A stretch of 64,000 nucleotides of DNA from CAUPWF01 sp036656615 (lineage in GTDB: Bacteria > Bacillota > Clostridia > Lachnospirales > Lachnospiraceae). Numbering within the stretch: position 1 is the first letter of the stretch; each line of letters starts with the position of its first letter. The position numbers were made by a program, and so were the translations under genes. Positions 15,533 to 24,868 of the stretch are shown here, in pieces. The stretch lies in contig JAVXHY010000008.1 of the NCBI GenBank assembly GCA_036656615.1, forward strand, positions 1-64,000, written 5' to 3'. The notes beneath the pieces were generated by a model that had not been told where the DNA came from, made no database searches, and saw only the letters and a list, made by a program, of their open reading frames with translations.

Positions 15533-16561
15533 ATGGCAATCAATCCAAAATTAAACCTTGATTCGTTCGAAGCGACTTTCAAGGTAATCGACACACACAC
15601 AGTAGGTGAATTTACACGCGTTATTTTCTCTGGTTTTCCTGAATTAAAGGGAGATACAATGATTGAACGCAAGCATGATTTAGCTAAAAATCATGACAAG
15701 TATCGTCAAGCTCTTATGTTTGAACCAAGAGGACATCACGACATGTTTGGTGCTTACATCACAACGCCAGTCAATCCTGAGGCTGACTTTGGTGTATACT
15801 TCATGGATACTGGCGAATATTTGAATATGTGTGGTCACGGAACAATTGGTTCTGTAACAGCTATCATCGAATCTGGTCTTGTAGAAGCTAAAGAACCTTA
15901 CACAGAAGTAGTATTAGAAGCTCCTGCTGGAATCGTTCGTACAAAAGCTGAAGTAAAAGACGGAAAAGTACTTAGTGTTACTTTAACAAATGTACCTGCA
16001 TTCCTTTACAAGGAAAACCTTAAAACAGTAATTGATGGAAAAGAAATTACATATGATCTTTCTTTCGGCGGAAGTTTCTTTGCATTATGTGATATTACAC
16101 AGCTTGGAATGAACGTTGAACCTAAAACGATTCCAGAACTTACTAAGTTTGGTATGAAATTGATGGAACAAGTTAATAAGGAAGTAGAAATTAAACATCC
16201 AGTATTAGATATTACAACTTGTGATTTATCTGAATTATACTGCCCAACCACAACACCTGGTTGCGACATGAGAAATGTTGTAGTTTTCGGTAACAATATG
16301 GCTGACCGTTCTCCATGTGGAACAGGTACAAGTGCAAAACTTGCTTACCTTCACGCTAAAGGAGAAATCGGAATTGGTGAACCATTTGTATACGAAAGTT
16401 TCATAGGTTCTCAATTTAAGGGTGTTATTAAAGAAGAAACTACAGTTGGTGATTTCAAGGCTGTTATTCCTCAAATTACAGGTAGCGCTTATTGTACAGG
16501 CGAAGCTACATACGTTATCGACAAAGATGACCCATTGAAATATGGTTTCCAAGTTGGATAA
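15533..16561 (+). CDS. prdF: proline racemase PrdF
   Basis: Converts L-proline to D-proline, the substrate of the reductase, by a PLP-independent two-base mechanism. The 342 residues hold both catalytic cysteines in their motifs: NMCGHGTIG near residue 98 and DRSPCGTGTSAK near residue 262. The usual length is about 335. It is transcribed away from tRNA-Sec and prdC and has its own promoter, operator-like repeats and tandem terminators, so it is a separate unit of the prd locus. A 4-hydroxyproline epimerase role is excluded mainly by context. Confidence 0.95.
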   Translation: MAINPKLNLDSFEATFKVIDTHTVGEFTRVIFSGFPELKGDTMIERKHDLAKNHDKYRQALMFEPRGHHDMFGAYITTPVNPEADFGVYFMDTGEYLNMCGHGTIGSVTAIIESGLVEAKEPYTEVVLEAPAGIVRTKAEVKDGKVLSVTLTNVPAFLYKENLKTVIDGKEITYDLSFGGSFFALCDITQLGMNVEPKTIPELTKFGMKLMEQVNKEVEIKHPVLDITTCDLSELYCPTTTPGCDMRNVVVFGNNMADRSPCGTGTSAKLAYLHAKGEIGIGEPFVYESFIGSQFKGVIKEETTVGDFKAVIPQITGSAYCTGEATYVIDKDDPLKYGFQVG

Positions 16562-16590
16562 TCGTATAAAGCATTAGAACTGAATTTTTC

Positions 16591-16670
16591 AAAACAATAG
16601 GAAGCGCGCATTGCGAACTTCCTATTGTTTTAAGCAAAAGCGGATTGTATCAGTCCGCTTTTATTGCTTT
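16591..16670 (+). terminator. tandem terminators after prdF
   Basis: The first hairpin has a 14-bp stem (16591-16604 with 16618-16631). The second pairs AAAGCGGA with TCCGCTTTT (about 16637-16662) and runs into T-rich sequence. Together they isolate prdF from the TetR gene. Confidence 0.8.
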
Positions 16671-16735
16671 TATTTGTTTGTAAATAGCTCCATTAATCTA
16701 ACTAGTATATAACATTGCGAAAGGAGTGCCTCTAG

Positions 16736-17323
16736 ATGCCACGTAAGCGACAGTCTATTAAAAGCCGAATCGTAAAAGCTGCTTGGACTTTATTCTATAA
16801 AAAAGGGTATGAAAACACTACTGTTAACGATATCATTACCGCATCCAAAACCTCAAAAGGTACTTTTTATCATTATTTCAAAGGGAAAGATGCCTTATTA
16901 AGTTCATTATCATATTTATTCGATGTAAAATACGAAGAATTGTCAGGCATTGTAGACCCCCTTTTACCAGCCTATGATAAATTATTACTCTTAAATCATG
17001 AACTTTTTTATATGATAGAAACAAGTGTAGATATTAAGTTGCTTGCTTTTCTTTACTCCTCTCAATTAGTAACAAAAGATAATCGAAGTTTACTTGATGA
17101 AAATCGCTACTACTATGTCTGGATTACTGAAATCTTTGAATCCGCCATTGCTTCTGGTGAATTTAAAAGCACTAGCACCACCACTGAACTAATCAAAATA
17201 TATGCCATGTTTGAACGTGCCCTTCTCTATGATTGGTCTTTATGTGAAGGTCAGTATTCCCTTTCCAAGTACAGTGATAAGCTTTTGCCTCATGTTTTAA
17301 ATTGTTTTAAATCTGGCATATAG
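16736..17323 (+). CDS. TetR/AcrR family transcriptional regulator
   Basis: The 195 residues begin with a TetR-type helix-turn-helix (ARNLFYKKGYENTTVNDI-like region at residues 12-35, then SKGTFYHYFKGKDALL at 40-55). The remainder is an all-helical ligand domain with no recognised family. It lies between prdF and the selenium operon, and no PrdR-type sigma-54 activator is visible in the locus. It is therefore the nearest candidate to bind the ATAG-N7-CTAT elements before prdC, prdF and yedF. The ligand could be proline or a selenium signal; this is inference. Confidence 0.88.
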   Translation: MPRKRQSIKSRIVKAAWTLFYKKGYENTTVNDIITASKTSKGTFYHYFKGKDALLSSLSYLFDVKYEELSGIVDPLLPAYDKLLLLNHELFYMIETSVDIKLLAFLYSSQLVTKDNRSLLDENRYYYVWITEIFESAIASGEFKSTSTTTELIKIYAMFERALLYDWSLCEGQYSLSKYSDKLLPHVLNCFKSGI

Positions 17324-17365
17324 TCTTACAAAGGCTAATCATCTTTTTAACTTTCTATACAATTT

Positions 17366-17421
17366 AAAGTGCTGTAAATTAAATGACCCTATAATACAGG
17401 TTCTTCAATCCACAGCACTTT
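17366..17421. terminator. weak bidirectional hairpin between convergent genes
   Basis: AAAGTGCTGT (17366-17375) pairs with ACAGCACTTT (17412-17421) across a 36-base loop, between the TetR gene and the end of the selenium operon. The long loop makes its strength uncertain. Confidence 0.45.
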
Positions 17422-17429
17422 CTTTAATC

Positions 17430-17666
17430 TTACACCATACATTCGTGCATACAATCCTCTTTTAACCCAATTTCCTTCATGATTTCGCTAATATAATTTC
17501 TCTCATCCAACTCTGTACACCACGAAAGTCCACAGCCTGCCGATATCGTACGGGGAACAGGTATTAACCTGCCTCCTGCATTCTTCTCTTTACATAGCTT
17601 TTCCATCGCCATCGCATCTGCAGTCGTATGAAATGTAATTACTAATTTTAGTTGCTTTTGTCTCAT
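17430..17666 (-). CDS. DUF3343 family, putative Se/S carrier-like protein
   Basis: The product is 78 residues with a conserved pattern RLIPVPRTISAGCGLSW followed by Cys, and it ends in a Cys/His-bearing tail (DCMHECMV). DUF3343 proteins recur beside selD, yedF and class V aminotransferases and are proposed to carry selenium or sulfur. It begins one base after the desulfurase-like gene stops, so it is the last gene of the selenium operon. The direct biochemical role is not established. Confidence 0.8.
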   Translation of the reverse strand: MRQKQLKLVITFHTTADAMAMEKLCKEKNAGGRLIPVPRTISAGCGLSWCTELDERNYISEIMKEIGLKEDCMHECMV

Positions 17667-17667
17667 T

Positions 17668-18813
17668 TTAACATTCTTCCTCTTGTGATAGTTGTGTAAT
17701 TGCTTGAATTGCTATTTCCACTTCCTCTTCTGTATTATAGTGCGAGAAACTGAATCTAACCGCACCTTGTTCTTTTGTTCCTAATGCCTGGTGTAGAAGT
17801 GGTGCACAGTGAGCGCCCGATCTAGTAGAAATATTATATCTTTGGAGCAGCTCATCACTTACCTCTGCAGAGTCATAGTCAGCAATATTTAAAGTCACAA
17901 TTGGGCATCGTTCTTTTGTGCTAAAATCTCCATATATCTTAATTCCCGGTATATTTTTTACCCCTTGGTAAAACATCCACATCAAGTTTTGTTCCTGAAT
18001 TCTTATTTCATTTATTCCTTTTTTATGTAAATAATCAAGTGCGCCTCCCAAACCTGCAATTCCATGTCCATTCAAAGTTCCAGCTTCGAGAGCTGTAGGC
18101 ATTTCCTGTGGTTGTTGCTTATTATAAGTGTCCACCCCTGTTCCGCCAGTTTTCAATGGTCTGATTTTAATTCCTTCCCGTACATACAAGCCACCTGTCC
18201 CTTGTGGCCCCAATAGTCCTTTATGTCCGGTAAAACAAAGAATATCAACATTCATTTTCTGAACATCTATGGGGAAGACACCAGCAGTTTGTGATGCATC
18301 TACTGTGAAAATAATTTGATGCGCTTTCGCAACTTTACCGATTTTTTCTATATTTATATGATTTCCTGTTAGATTTGATCCATTTGTACATATGATCATC
18401 TTCGTGTTTGACCGAATGACTGGCTCAAAGTCTGCATATGTAACCATACCTAAACTATCGCAGGGAATAATCGTGAGTTCCACTCCCTGTTCTTCCATTT
18501 CATATAAGGGACGCAGAACTGAATTATGTTCCAATACTGTTGTAATTACATGATCTCCCTTATTTAAAATACCTTTTATTGCAATATTTAGACTCTCCGT
18601 AGAATTATTTGTAAACACAATCTGTCTTGGATTTTCCGCATGCAAAAGATCAGCTAATTTCTCCCTTGTATCATAAATCACCCTTGACGCTCCAAGAGAA
18701 GCCAAACTAGCTCCACGTCCTGCATTTCCCATCGAATTCATTGCATTAATCACTGCATCAACCGTTTCTTGTGGTTTTTGCATTGTAGTTGCCGCATTAT
18801 CCATATAAATCAT
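17668..18813 (-). CDS. class V aminotransferase, cysteine desulfurase/selenocysteine lyase-like
   Basis: A PLP enzyme of the NifS/CsdB type that removes S or Se from (seleno)cysteine. The 381 residues show MIYMDNAATTMQKP at the N terminus, the PLP lysine in FTGHKGLLGPQG near residue 198, and the active cysteine in RSGAHCAPLLHQALG near residue 338. Its place among selA, selB, selD and yedF suggests that it supplies selenide or persulfide for selenophosphate synthesis. Canonical IscS partners (iscU) are absent here. Confidence 0.88.
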   Translation of the reverse strand: MIYMDNAATTMQKPQETVDAVINAMNSMGNAGRGASLASLGASRVIYDTREKLADLLHAENPRQIVFTNNSTESLNIAIKGILNKGDHVITTVLEHNSVLRPLYEMEEQGVELTIIPCDSLGMVTYADFEPVIRSNTKMIICTNGSNLTGNHINIEKIGKVAKAHQIIFTVDASQTAGVFPIDVQKMNVDILCFTGHKGLLGPQGTGGLYVREGIKIRPLKTGGTGVDTYNKQQPQEMPTALEAGTLNGHGIAGLGGALDYLHKKGINEIRIQEQNLMWMFYQGVKNIPGIKIYGDFSTKERCPIVTLNIADYDSAEVSDELLQRYNISTRSGAHCAPLLHQALGTKEQGAVRFSFSHYNTEEEVEIAIQAITQLSQEEEC

Positions 18814-18841
18814 TTTATGTACTCCTTTGTCTTATTACAAA

Positions 18842-19762
18842 CTATATACACCCTTCTGCAACGGGTGTTTTTACTTCTTTTATTATTTTAATAAATTTTT
18901 CCGCTGATGAAGTTAATTGAAAATTTCGGTTGTAGACTACATACAAGTCACGTCCATTATTACTCATAGGAAATGGTGTACATAGCAGCCGCCCATTATT
19001 TACTTCATCCTCTGTTGCCAATTTAGAAATAATAGAAATCCCCATTCCATTGCTTACAGATTTTTTAATCGTTTCCTGATTTTCAATACTCGCAACTATA
19101 TTTAGCTTATCAATATTAATGCCACTAAGACGAAGTTGCTTTTCGGCTTCTTTTCTTGTTCCTGATCCCTCTTCACGCATAATAAGAGGTTCCTTCATGA
19201 TCCAATCCAGTCCATCATTTTTTGTTTTCAACTCTTTATATTTTTTACTATTCGGTGTGATAACTACCAATTCATCCCTATAAAAAGGAATATATTTGCA
19301 ATTTTTCTTTTCCAACATCGTTCCTGTAAAACCAATATCCACATGGTGGTTCAATACTTCTTCCACCGCTTTCGCGCTATCCGTCTCCATAATTTTAAAT
19401 TGCTCTTTTGGATACTTTTCGCTGAATTTAGCTAATATACTGGGAAGTAAATATTGTGCTGGTATGGTAGAGGCCGCAATAGTAATGCATTGCTGACCAC
19501 TCTTACCTTCCTGTCCGAATAATTGTTCAATTTCTCTTTCTAATCCCACCATTTTTTTTGCATATTCATACAAGGTACTTCCTTCTTTCGAAAGATTGAC
19601 CTCTTTTGTATTCCTAATGAAAAGTCTTGCATTTAATTCTCTTTCCAATGAAGAAATATGTGCGCTAATGGTTGGTTGAGTTAAAAACAATTCTTTTGCA
19701 GCCTTTGAAAAACTTTTACCCTCAGCAATCTGCACAAATGCTTCTAATTGTTTTAAGTTCAT
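18842..19762 (-). CDS. LysR family regulator of selenium metabolism
   Basis: The 306 residues start with a LysR helix-turn-helix (MNLKQLEAFVQIAEGKSFSKAAKELFLTQPTISAHI) and continue into a substrate-binding domain of the type-2 periplasmic fold. It resembles CysB/CysL-like proteins, and selenium-associated LysR proteins are often found in such clusters. Its ATG overlaps the selB stop by four bases (ATGA at 19759-19762), which shows it belongs to the sel operon. It may regulate this operon or sulfur/selenium uptake genes elsewhere. Confidence 0.9.
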   Translation of the reverse strand: MNLKQLEAFVQIAEGKSFSKAAKELFLTQPTISAHISSLERELNARLFIRNTKEVNLSKEGSTLYEYAKKMVGLEREIEQLFGQEGKSGQQCITIAASTIPAQYLLPSILAKFSEKYPKEQFKIMETDSAKAVEEVLNHHVDIGFTGTMLEKKNCKYIPFYRDELVVITPNSKKYKELKTKNDGLDWIMKEPLIMREEGSGTRKEAEKQLRLSGINIDKLNIVASIENQETIKKSVSNGMGISIISKLATEDEVNNGRLLCTPFPMSNNGRDLYVVYNRNFQLTSSAEKFIKIIKEVKTPVAEGCI

Positions 19763-21675
19763 ATGTAGGCTACCCGTTCACTTTCCGCTCCAGTCTTCTT
19801 GGTTACTTTGATACTATCCATATATTCCAAGATTGGTTTTGCGCTTTTTCTGCTTGTCTGAAATAAATCTCTTACCTCTGCAATGGTAATTAAATTTGTT
19901 TGATCTAACTTTTGTTGAATTATTTTCTTGGCATTTGTTATTATTTTTTCTAATGTATACATATTATCGGAAACTTTCACCACTGTTCCACTATCCATCT
20001 CAAGTAAAAGAATATCTTCCACTATAGCTTTATCAATTCCTTTAAAATCTATTTCTGTAAATCTAACAAAATCATACTGAGCCTGCTCAAAAGCGGAAAG
20101 CATAATTTTTGTTGTCTTTACATATATTTCATCCTCAAGAATATGAAATTCTGGCAAATGTAAATATTCATTGTGTCGTCCTATTACATCTTGTGCAATC
20201 AAATCCTCCACATAAAGATCAAATACATTTAACTTGATTTTTTTCATGAATTTCATATGAATTTCAGCTTTTTTCATACCATAGCGATATGGGTACTGTT
20301 GATGAAATTTTCTTAATTCCTCTAAAAGAAGATGCCTGATTTGTTGTTGACTTCCCATATGCCACAGATAAGTTTCTTTCTTCATTCGAAAGACTTGAAT
20401 CATTCCCTGCCGTTCTAATGATTCTGCATCTTCCTTTACTTCATCCATCGACAAAGCGGTTAACTTAGCCAATTCTGCAATCGTCACCATCGTTTCATGA
20501 TGTGCTTTAACATGTAATTCTATAATATCTTCCGATGAACCAGATTCTTTCTTTTGGAGCTCTTCAATAGATAATTCATCAAATCGTCGCTTTTGAACCG
20601 GGTTTGGTTCCAATATTTCTCCACCACCAATTGTTTCCATTGGTGAATAAAAACGTACAATAAATTTATCCCCTCGGCGTAATGCAATTTCTTCTTCTAA
20701 TCGTAACTGTACATACCCACTTTCTCCAGGTCCTATTTCTTCTTTGTCCAGCAATATTGCACGACATAGAATCTCACTGGTTCCTGTAAAGAAATGCAAG
20801 CGACTGTGATTAGTCAAGATACGGTTCGAACTAGATAGAACATCTAATTTCACATCCAAAAACATGGTATTCTTCATACTGTTTGGAGGTGCAAGCACAC
20901 AGCCTCTTTGAATCTCATCTTTTTTTACATTGGAGATATTTATTGCAACTCGCTGACCTGCATAACATTTGGGAACATCTTTTCCATGAACTTGTATACT
21001 ACGAATTTTACATTCTTTTTCCAATGGGTACATCACTAATGTATCATCTTTTGTAATTGTTCCAGACAATAGTGTCCCTGTTATAATAGTTCCAAATCCT
21101 GATATGCTAAACACGCGGTCAATGGGAAGTCTTGGAATAGTCTCTGTATCTTTCTCCTTAACTTCATCCATGGTCAAAGTTTCTACTACATCAATCAATT
21201 CTGGTATTCCCTGCCCTGTGGCTGCAGATACTTTCACAACAGGTGCGTGCTCTAAAAACGTGCCCTTTAACTCTTCTTTAATTTCTTCTTCTACTAATTC
21301 CAGCCATTCCTCATCCACTAAGTCACATTTATTCAATACAAGAATACTTTTTTCTATTCCAAGCAGACCCAAAATATCCATATGTTCACGAGTCTGGGGC
21401 ATAATTCCTTCATCTGCTGCAACAACCAGCATAACAAGATCCATCCCTACAACTCCTGCCACCATATTATTAATAAACTTTTCGTGACCCGGAACATCGA
21501 TAACGCCAACTCGATCTCCACATTTTAAATCAAAATAAGTGAAACCCAAATCTATGGTAATTCCTCTTCTCTTTTCTTCTTCCCAACGATCCGTATTCCG
21601 TCCAGTCAGTGCTTTAATTAAGGATGTTTTCCCGTGGTCAATATGCCCCGCAGTTCCAATAATTATATTTTTCAT
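19759..21675 (-). CDS. selB: selenocysteine-specific elongation factor SelB
   Basis: SelB binds Sec-tRNA-Sec and the SECIS hairpin and delivers Sec at UGA. The 638 residues contain the GTPase motifs GHIDHGKT (residues 10-17), DVPGHE and LNKCD, EF-Tu-like beta-barrel domains, and four C-terminal winged-helix repeats that read SECIS. The length is typical. It is needed here for at least prdB and selD. It overlaps lysR by four bases and lies 23 bases after selA. Confidence 0.97.
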   Translation of the reverse strand: MKNIIIGTAGHIDHGKTSLIKALTGRNTDRWEEEKRRGITIDLGFTYFDLKCGDRVGVIDVPGHEKFINNMVAGVVGMDLVMLVVAADEGIMPQTREHMDILGLLGIEKSILVLNKCDLVDEEWLELVEEEIKEELKGTFLEHAPVVKVSAATGQGIPELIDVVETLTMDEVKEKDTETIPRLPIDRVFSISGFGTIITGTLLSGTITKDDTLVMYPLEKECKIRSIQVHGKDVPKCYAGQRVAINISNVKKDEIQRGCVLAPPNSMKNTMFLDVKLDVLSSSNRILTNHSRLHFFTGTSEILCRAILLDKEEIGPGESGYVQLRLEEEIALRRGDKFIVRFYSPMETIGGGEILEPNPVQKRRFDELSIEELQKKESGSSEDIIELHVKAHHETMVTIAELAKLTALSMDEVKEDAESLERQGMIQVFRMKKETYLWHMGSQQQIRHLLLEELRKFHQQYPYRYGMKKAEIHMKFMKKIKLNVFDLYVEDLIAQDVIGRHNEYLHLPEFHILEDEIYVKTTKIMLSAFEQAQYDFVRFTEIDFKGIDKAIVEDILLLEMDSGTVVKVSDNMYTLEKIITNAKKIIQQKLDQTNLITIAEVRDLFQTSRKSAKPILEYMDSIKVTKKTGAESERVAYI

Positions 21676-21698
21676 GAATGCGTCCTTTCTTATGTCTT

Positions 21699-23093
21699 TT
21701 ATAACAACGTCTTCAATTCACTCACTATTGTCTCAAACCACTGCCTATCTATGGTCCTGGAATCCAAAACAATTTTATCATTCATTGTTCTTGGAATAAT
21801 TGGAATTGGTAGATGTCTCATCTGTTCTTCTAATTCTGCCGTCGTAATATGATGAGGCTTTATTGTTACTGCCATACTGGCAATACGCTCCAGAGGCAAA
21901 GAACCTCCACCAATCTGTGACTCGCATGGCTCTACTTCAATCTTTCCATCTATTTCTGCTAAACAAAGCATCTGATTTAAGCTATTTGCATCCTCCGTCA
22001 CTTCTTCGACAGTCTTTGTAATCATGCGAAGCACCGGAATCTGTTTGATTGCTTTTTCTTCTGATAAATATTCCTGCAGTACCATTTCTAAAGTTGCTGC
22101 CGTAAACTTGTCAATTCGAAGAGCTCTTGTCAGCTGATTCTTTTTCATCTGATCAATATAAACTTTTTTACCTATAATTATGCCAGCTTGCGGACCTCCT
22201 AATAACTTATCCCCACTAAAGCAAACCACATCAGCACCATTTCGTATCGAATCCTGTACTGTTGGTTCATAGGTCACTCCATATTTACTTAAATCAATTA
22301 ATACCCCACTGCCTAAATCTTCAATAACCGGGATATGGTGTTGCTCACCCAAAGGTGTAAGTTCACCTATTGATACATTTTCAGTAAATCCTACAATACG
22401 ATAATTACTGGTATGTACCTTTAAAAATGCTACGGTTTGATCTGTAATAGCTTCTTCATAATCTGTTAAATGTGTTTTATTGGTAGTGCCAATCTCCACA
22501 AGAGTCGCACCACTTTGTTCCATAACATCTGGTATACGAAATTTCCCGCCAATCTCCACTAATTCTCCTCGAGAAACAATGACTTCGCCTCCCTTTGCCA
22601 TAGAGCTTAATATCAGCATGACTGCTGCTGCATTATTATTAACTGCCATTGCCGCTTCAGCTCCCGTAATTTTACAAAGAAGTTCTTCAAAATGGGCATA
22701 TCTTTCTCCGCGCTTTCCGGCTTCTAGATTATATTCTAAATTTGAATAACCTGCCGCAATTTCGCCAACATGCTCCATATGTTTTCGGCTAATAGGCGCC
22801 CTCCCCAAATTAGTGTGAAGGATGGTTCCTGTTGCATTAATTACAGTGCGCATATTTGGTGTATGCATGGCAATAACGGATGCTTTTATTCTTTTTTCTA
22901 AAAGTTCAATCTCTCGTTGTCCTTCTTCTTCATCCTCGCATGAACCGATCCACTCCCGCAGCTTGTCTGACTCAAGTCTAATTGCTTCTACTACCGTATC
23001 TCGGCTATATGTTGCAATCAATTCCATCATTGTTTCTTGTTCCAATAAAATGTCTACCTTTGGTATACTTCGATATAACAGATTTTTATTCAT
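21699..23093 (-). CDS. selA: L-seryl-tRNA(Sec) selenium transferase
   Basis: A homodecameric PLP enzyme that converts Ser-tRNA-Sec to Sec-tRNA-Sec using selenophosphate. The 464 residues include INATGTILHTNLGRAPIS near residue 84 and the PLP lysine motif CFSGDKLLGGPQAGI near residue 290. The ATG at 23091-23093 is chosen because TTAGGTG lies six bases before it; a GTG at 23102 directly abuts the selD stop and lacks such a site. The length is close to that of E. coli SelA. Confidence 0.97.
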   Translation of the reverse strand: MNKNLLYRSIPKVDILLEQETMMELIATYSRDTVVEAIRLESDKLREWIGSCEDEEEGQREIELLEKRIKASVIAMHTPNMRTVINATGTILHTNLGRAPISRKHMEHVGEIAAGYSNLEYNLEAGKRGERYAHFEELLCKITGAEAAMAVNNNAAAVMLILSSMAKGGEVIVSRGELVEIGGKFRIPDVMEQSGATLVEIGTTNKTHLTDYEEAITDQTVAFLKVHTSNYRIVGFTENVSIGELTPLGEQHHIPVIEDLGSGVLIDLSKYGVTYEPTVQDSIRNGADVVCFSGDKLLGGPQAGIIIGKKVYIDQMKKNQLTRALRIDKFTAATLEMVLQEYLSEEKAIKQIPVLRMITKTVEEVTEDANSLNQMLCLAEIDGKIEVEPCESQIGGGSLPLERIASMAVTIKPHHITTAELEEQMRHLPIPIIPRTMNDKIVLDSRTIDRQWFETIVSELKTLL

Positions 23094-23102
23094 ACTAAGC
23101 AC

Positions 23103-24143
23103 CTAATAAAGGCTGATTAATTTCTCACCCTTTTCTACTACCTTTCCTATAATTGATACTTTTGTCTCCATGTTTTTCTTTTCAAAGTCCTTCATCATAC
23201 TTTCAACCGCTTCTTCCGGCACACTAATTAGCAAGCCGCCTGAAGTTTGAGGATCATATAATAGGTCTATAAAATATTCTTCTACCCTTGACATGTCAAC
23301 CATATCTCCTGAATACCCACGGTTTTTATATGTTCCTGCAGGTACCAATCCCATTTTAGCAAATTCCACCGCATCTTTAAAGTAGGCAATGTCATTTACT
23401 TGAATTTCAAAGGTTACATCACTGGCTTTTGCCATCTCAATACAGTGACCAAGAAGGCCAAAACCAGTAACATCCGTACATGCAGTAACAGGATATGCTT
23501 CTACTACTTCTTTTCCTTTTTTATTTAAAGTAGCCATTACAGTCTGTGCTTCTTCTATTGCTTCTTCCGATGCCAATTCTGCTTTAATAGCAGTATTAAC
23601 TATTCCATTTCCTATTTGTTTGGTAAGAATTAGAACATCTCCAGGTTTGCATCCATAATTTTTGAATATTTTATCTGGATGAACAAACCCAGATACACAA
23701 AGTCCATATTTCGGTTCGTCATCCTGAACCGAATGGCCACCTACTAATACAGCTCCAGCTTCTTTTACCTTGTCTGCTCCTCCTTTTAGAATTTCTCCTA
23801 AAATTTCCGAATTCAGACAATTCGGAAAGCCTACAATATTAAGTGCGACTTTGGGTTCTCCACCCATCGCATATACATCACTCAATGAATTTGCCGCTGC
23901 TATTTGTCCAAACATATAAGGATCATCTACGATTGGGGTAAAAAAATCAACCGTCTGAATCATTGCTATCTCATCTGTAATTTTATAAACCGCAGCATCA
24001 TCGGATGTTTCTATTCCAACAATTAAATTATCATCATGAAAATGTGGCAGCTTGTCCAATACTTGGGCAAGGGTCTCAGGACCTATTTTAGCTGCTCATC
24101 CAGAGGTTTTCGCCATCTGCGTTAATTTTATGTTATGTTTCAT
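23103..24143 (-). CDS. selD: selenophosphate synthetase SelD, itself a selenoprotein (Sec16)
   Basis: Makes selenophosphate from selenide and ATP. An open stretch from 24059 lacks the N-terminal catalytic motif. Extending upstream through an in-frame TGA at 24096-24098 to the ATG at 24141-24143 restores it: KTSG-U-AAKIGPETLAQ, with Sec16 in the place of the catalytic Cys and Lys19 three residues later. The full product is 346 residues, the normal SelD length. Further motifs are DDAAVYKI and the GGHSVQDDEPKYGL loop. Sec-containing SelD is known in several anaerobes. The gene abuts selA. Confidence 0.95.
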
Positions 24144-24210
24144 TTATTGGTTCTCCTCTCACAAAGCCTGCGATCAGCATATGTCATTAGACACATGCCA
24201 TGCTTATTTC

Positions 24211-24822
24211 TTATGGTTGCAAAATTTTATCTGCACCCGCCATTTTCTCCACAATACTATACATGTTTGTTACCGTACCAACTTCTAATTTATCAGTCAA
24301 TTCATAATAATTCAAACAAGTTCCACAGGTAAGAATTTCCACTCCCTGCTCCTCTAAGCTTTTCAAATCGGCAATAGAATCTGATCCTTCAGCGGTAAGT
24401 GTTGCACCACCATTATAAAAAAGCATCGTCTTTGGCAATGTATCTAATTGCGTAATAGCAAAAATAAAGCCTTTCATTAGTACGGTCCCCAATGCATCAT
24501 TTCCACTACCCATACGGTCAGATGCAAAAACAACTACTGTATTATTAGAAGCATTTGACGTACAAGACACCGTTGAATCTGCAGCTGATGATTCCTGTAG
24601 AATAGTTTCCATTTGAATCGTTACTTTAAATTCCTTATCACCCAGTGATTGCGATGTTACTTTTCCACCTAATCCAGTACCTAATTTGGTTACGTTTTGT
24701 ACTGCAATTTCATTATCTACGATCACTTCAATTGTATCCGGAGCTGTAAGTGCCTGTATAGCCTTCTTTGCTTTGATTACTGGTATAGGACAATTATCTC
24801 CAATTGCATTAATTGTTATCAT
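24211..24822 (-). CDS. yedF: selenium metabolism protein YedF (TusA-like plus DsrE-like)
   Basis: The N-terminal 70 residues form a SirA/TusA domain with the CPxP motif (DNCPIPVIKAKKAI, Cys near residue 11). The C-terminal half resembles a DsrE-like domain with VVFASDRMGSGNDALG and a cysteine pair region LTCGTCLNYYEL. Such YedF proteins co-occur with selD and are thought to traffic selenium or sulfur. The ATG at 24820-24822 follows AGGTGG by eight bases. It is the first gene of the seven-gene selenium operon. Confidence 0.9.
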   Translation of the reverse strand: MITINAIGDNCPIPVIKAKKAIQALTAPDTIEVIVDNEIAVQNVTKLGTGLGGKVTSQSLGDKEFKVTIQMETILQESSAADSTVSCTSNASNNTVVVFASDRMGSGNDALGTVLMKGFIFAITQLDTLPKTMLFYNGGATLTAEGSDSIADLKSLEEQGVEILTCGTCLNYYELTDKLEVGTVTNMYSIVEKMAGADKILQP

Positions 24823-24868
24823 GTTAATTACCACCTTTCATTTATGGGCTTGTGTACCCTGTTTTTAC

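Noticed and set aside
24052..24332. Short plus-strand ORFs over the selD start and yedF end
   Set aside because: They are antisense shadows of selD, including its UGA region, and of yedF.
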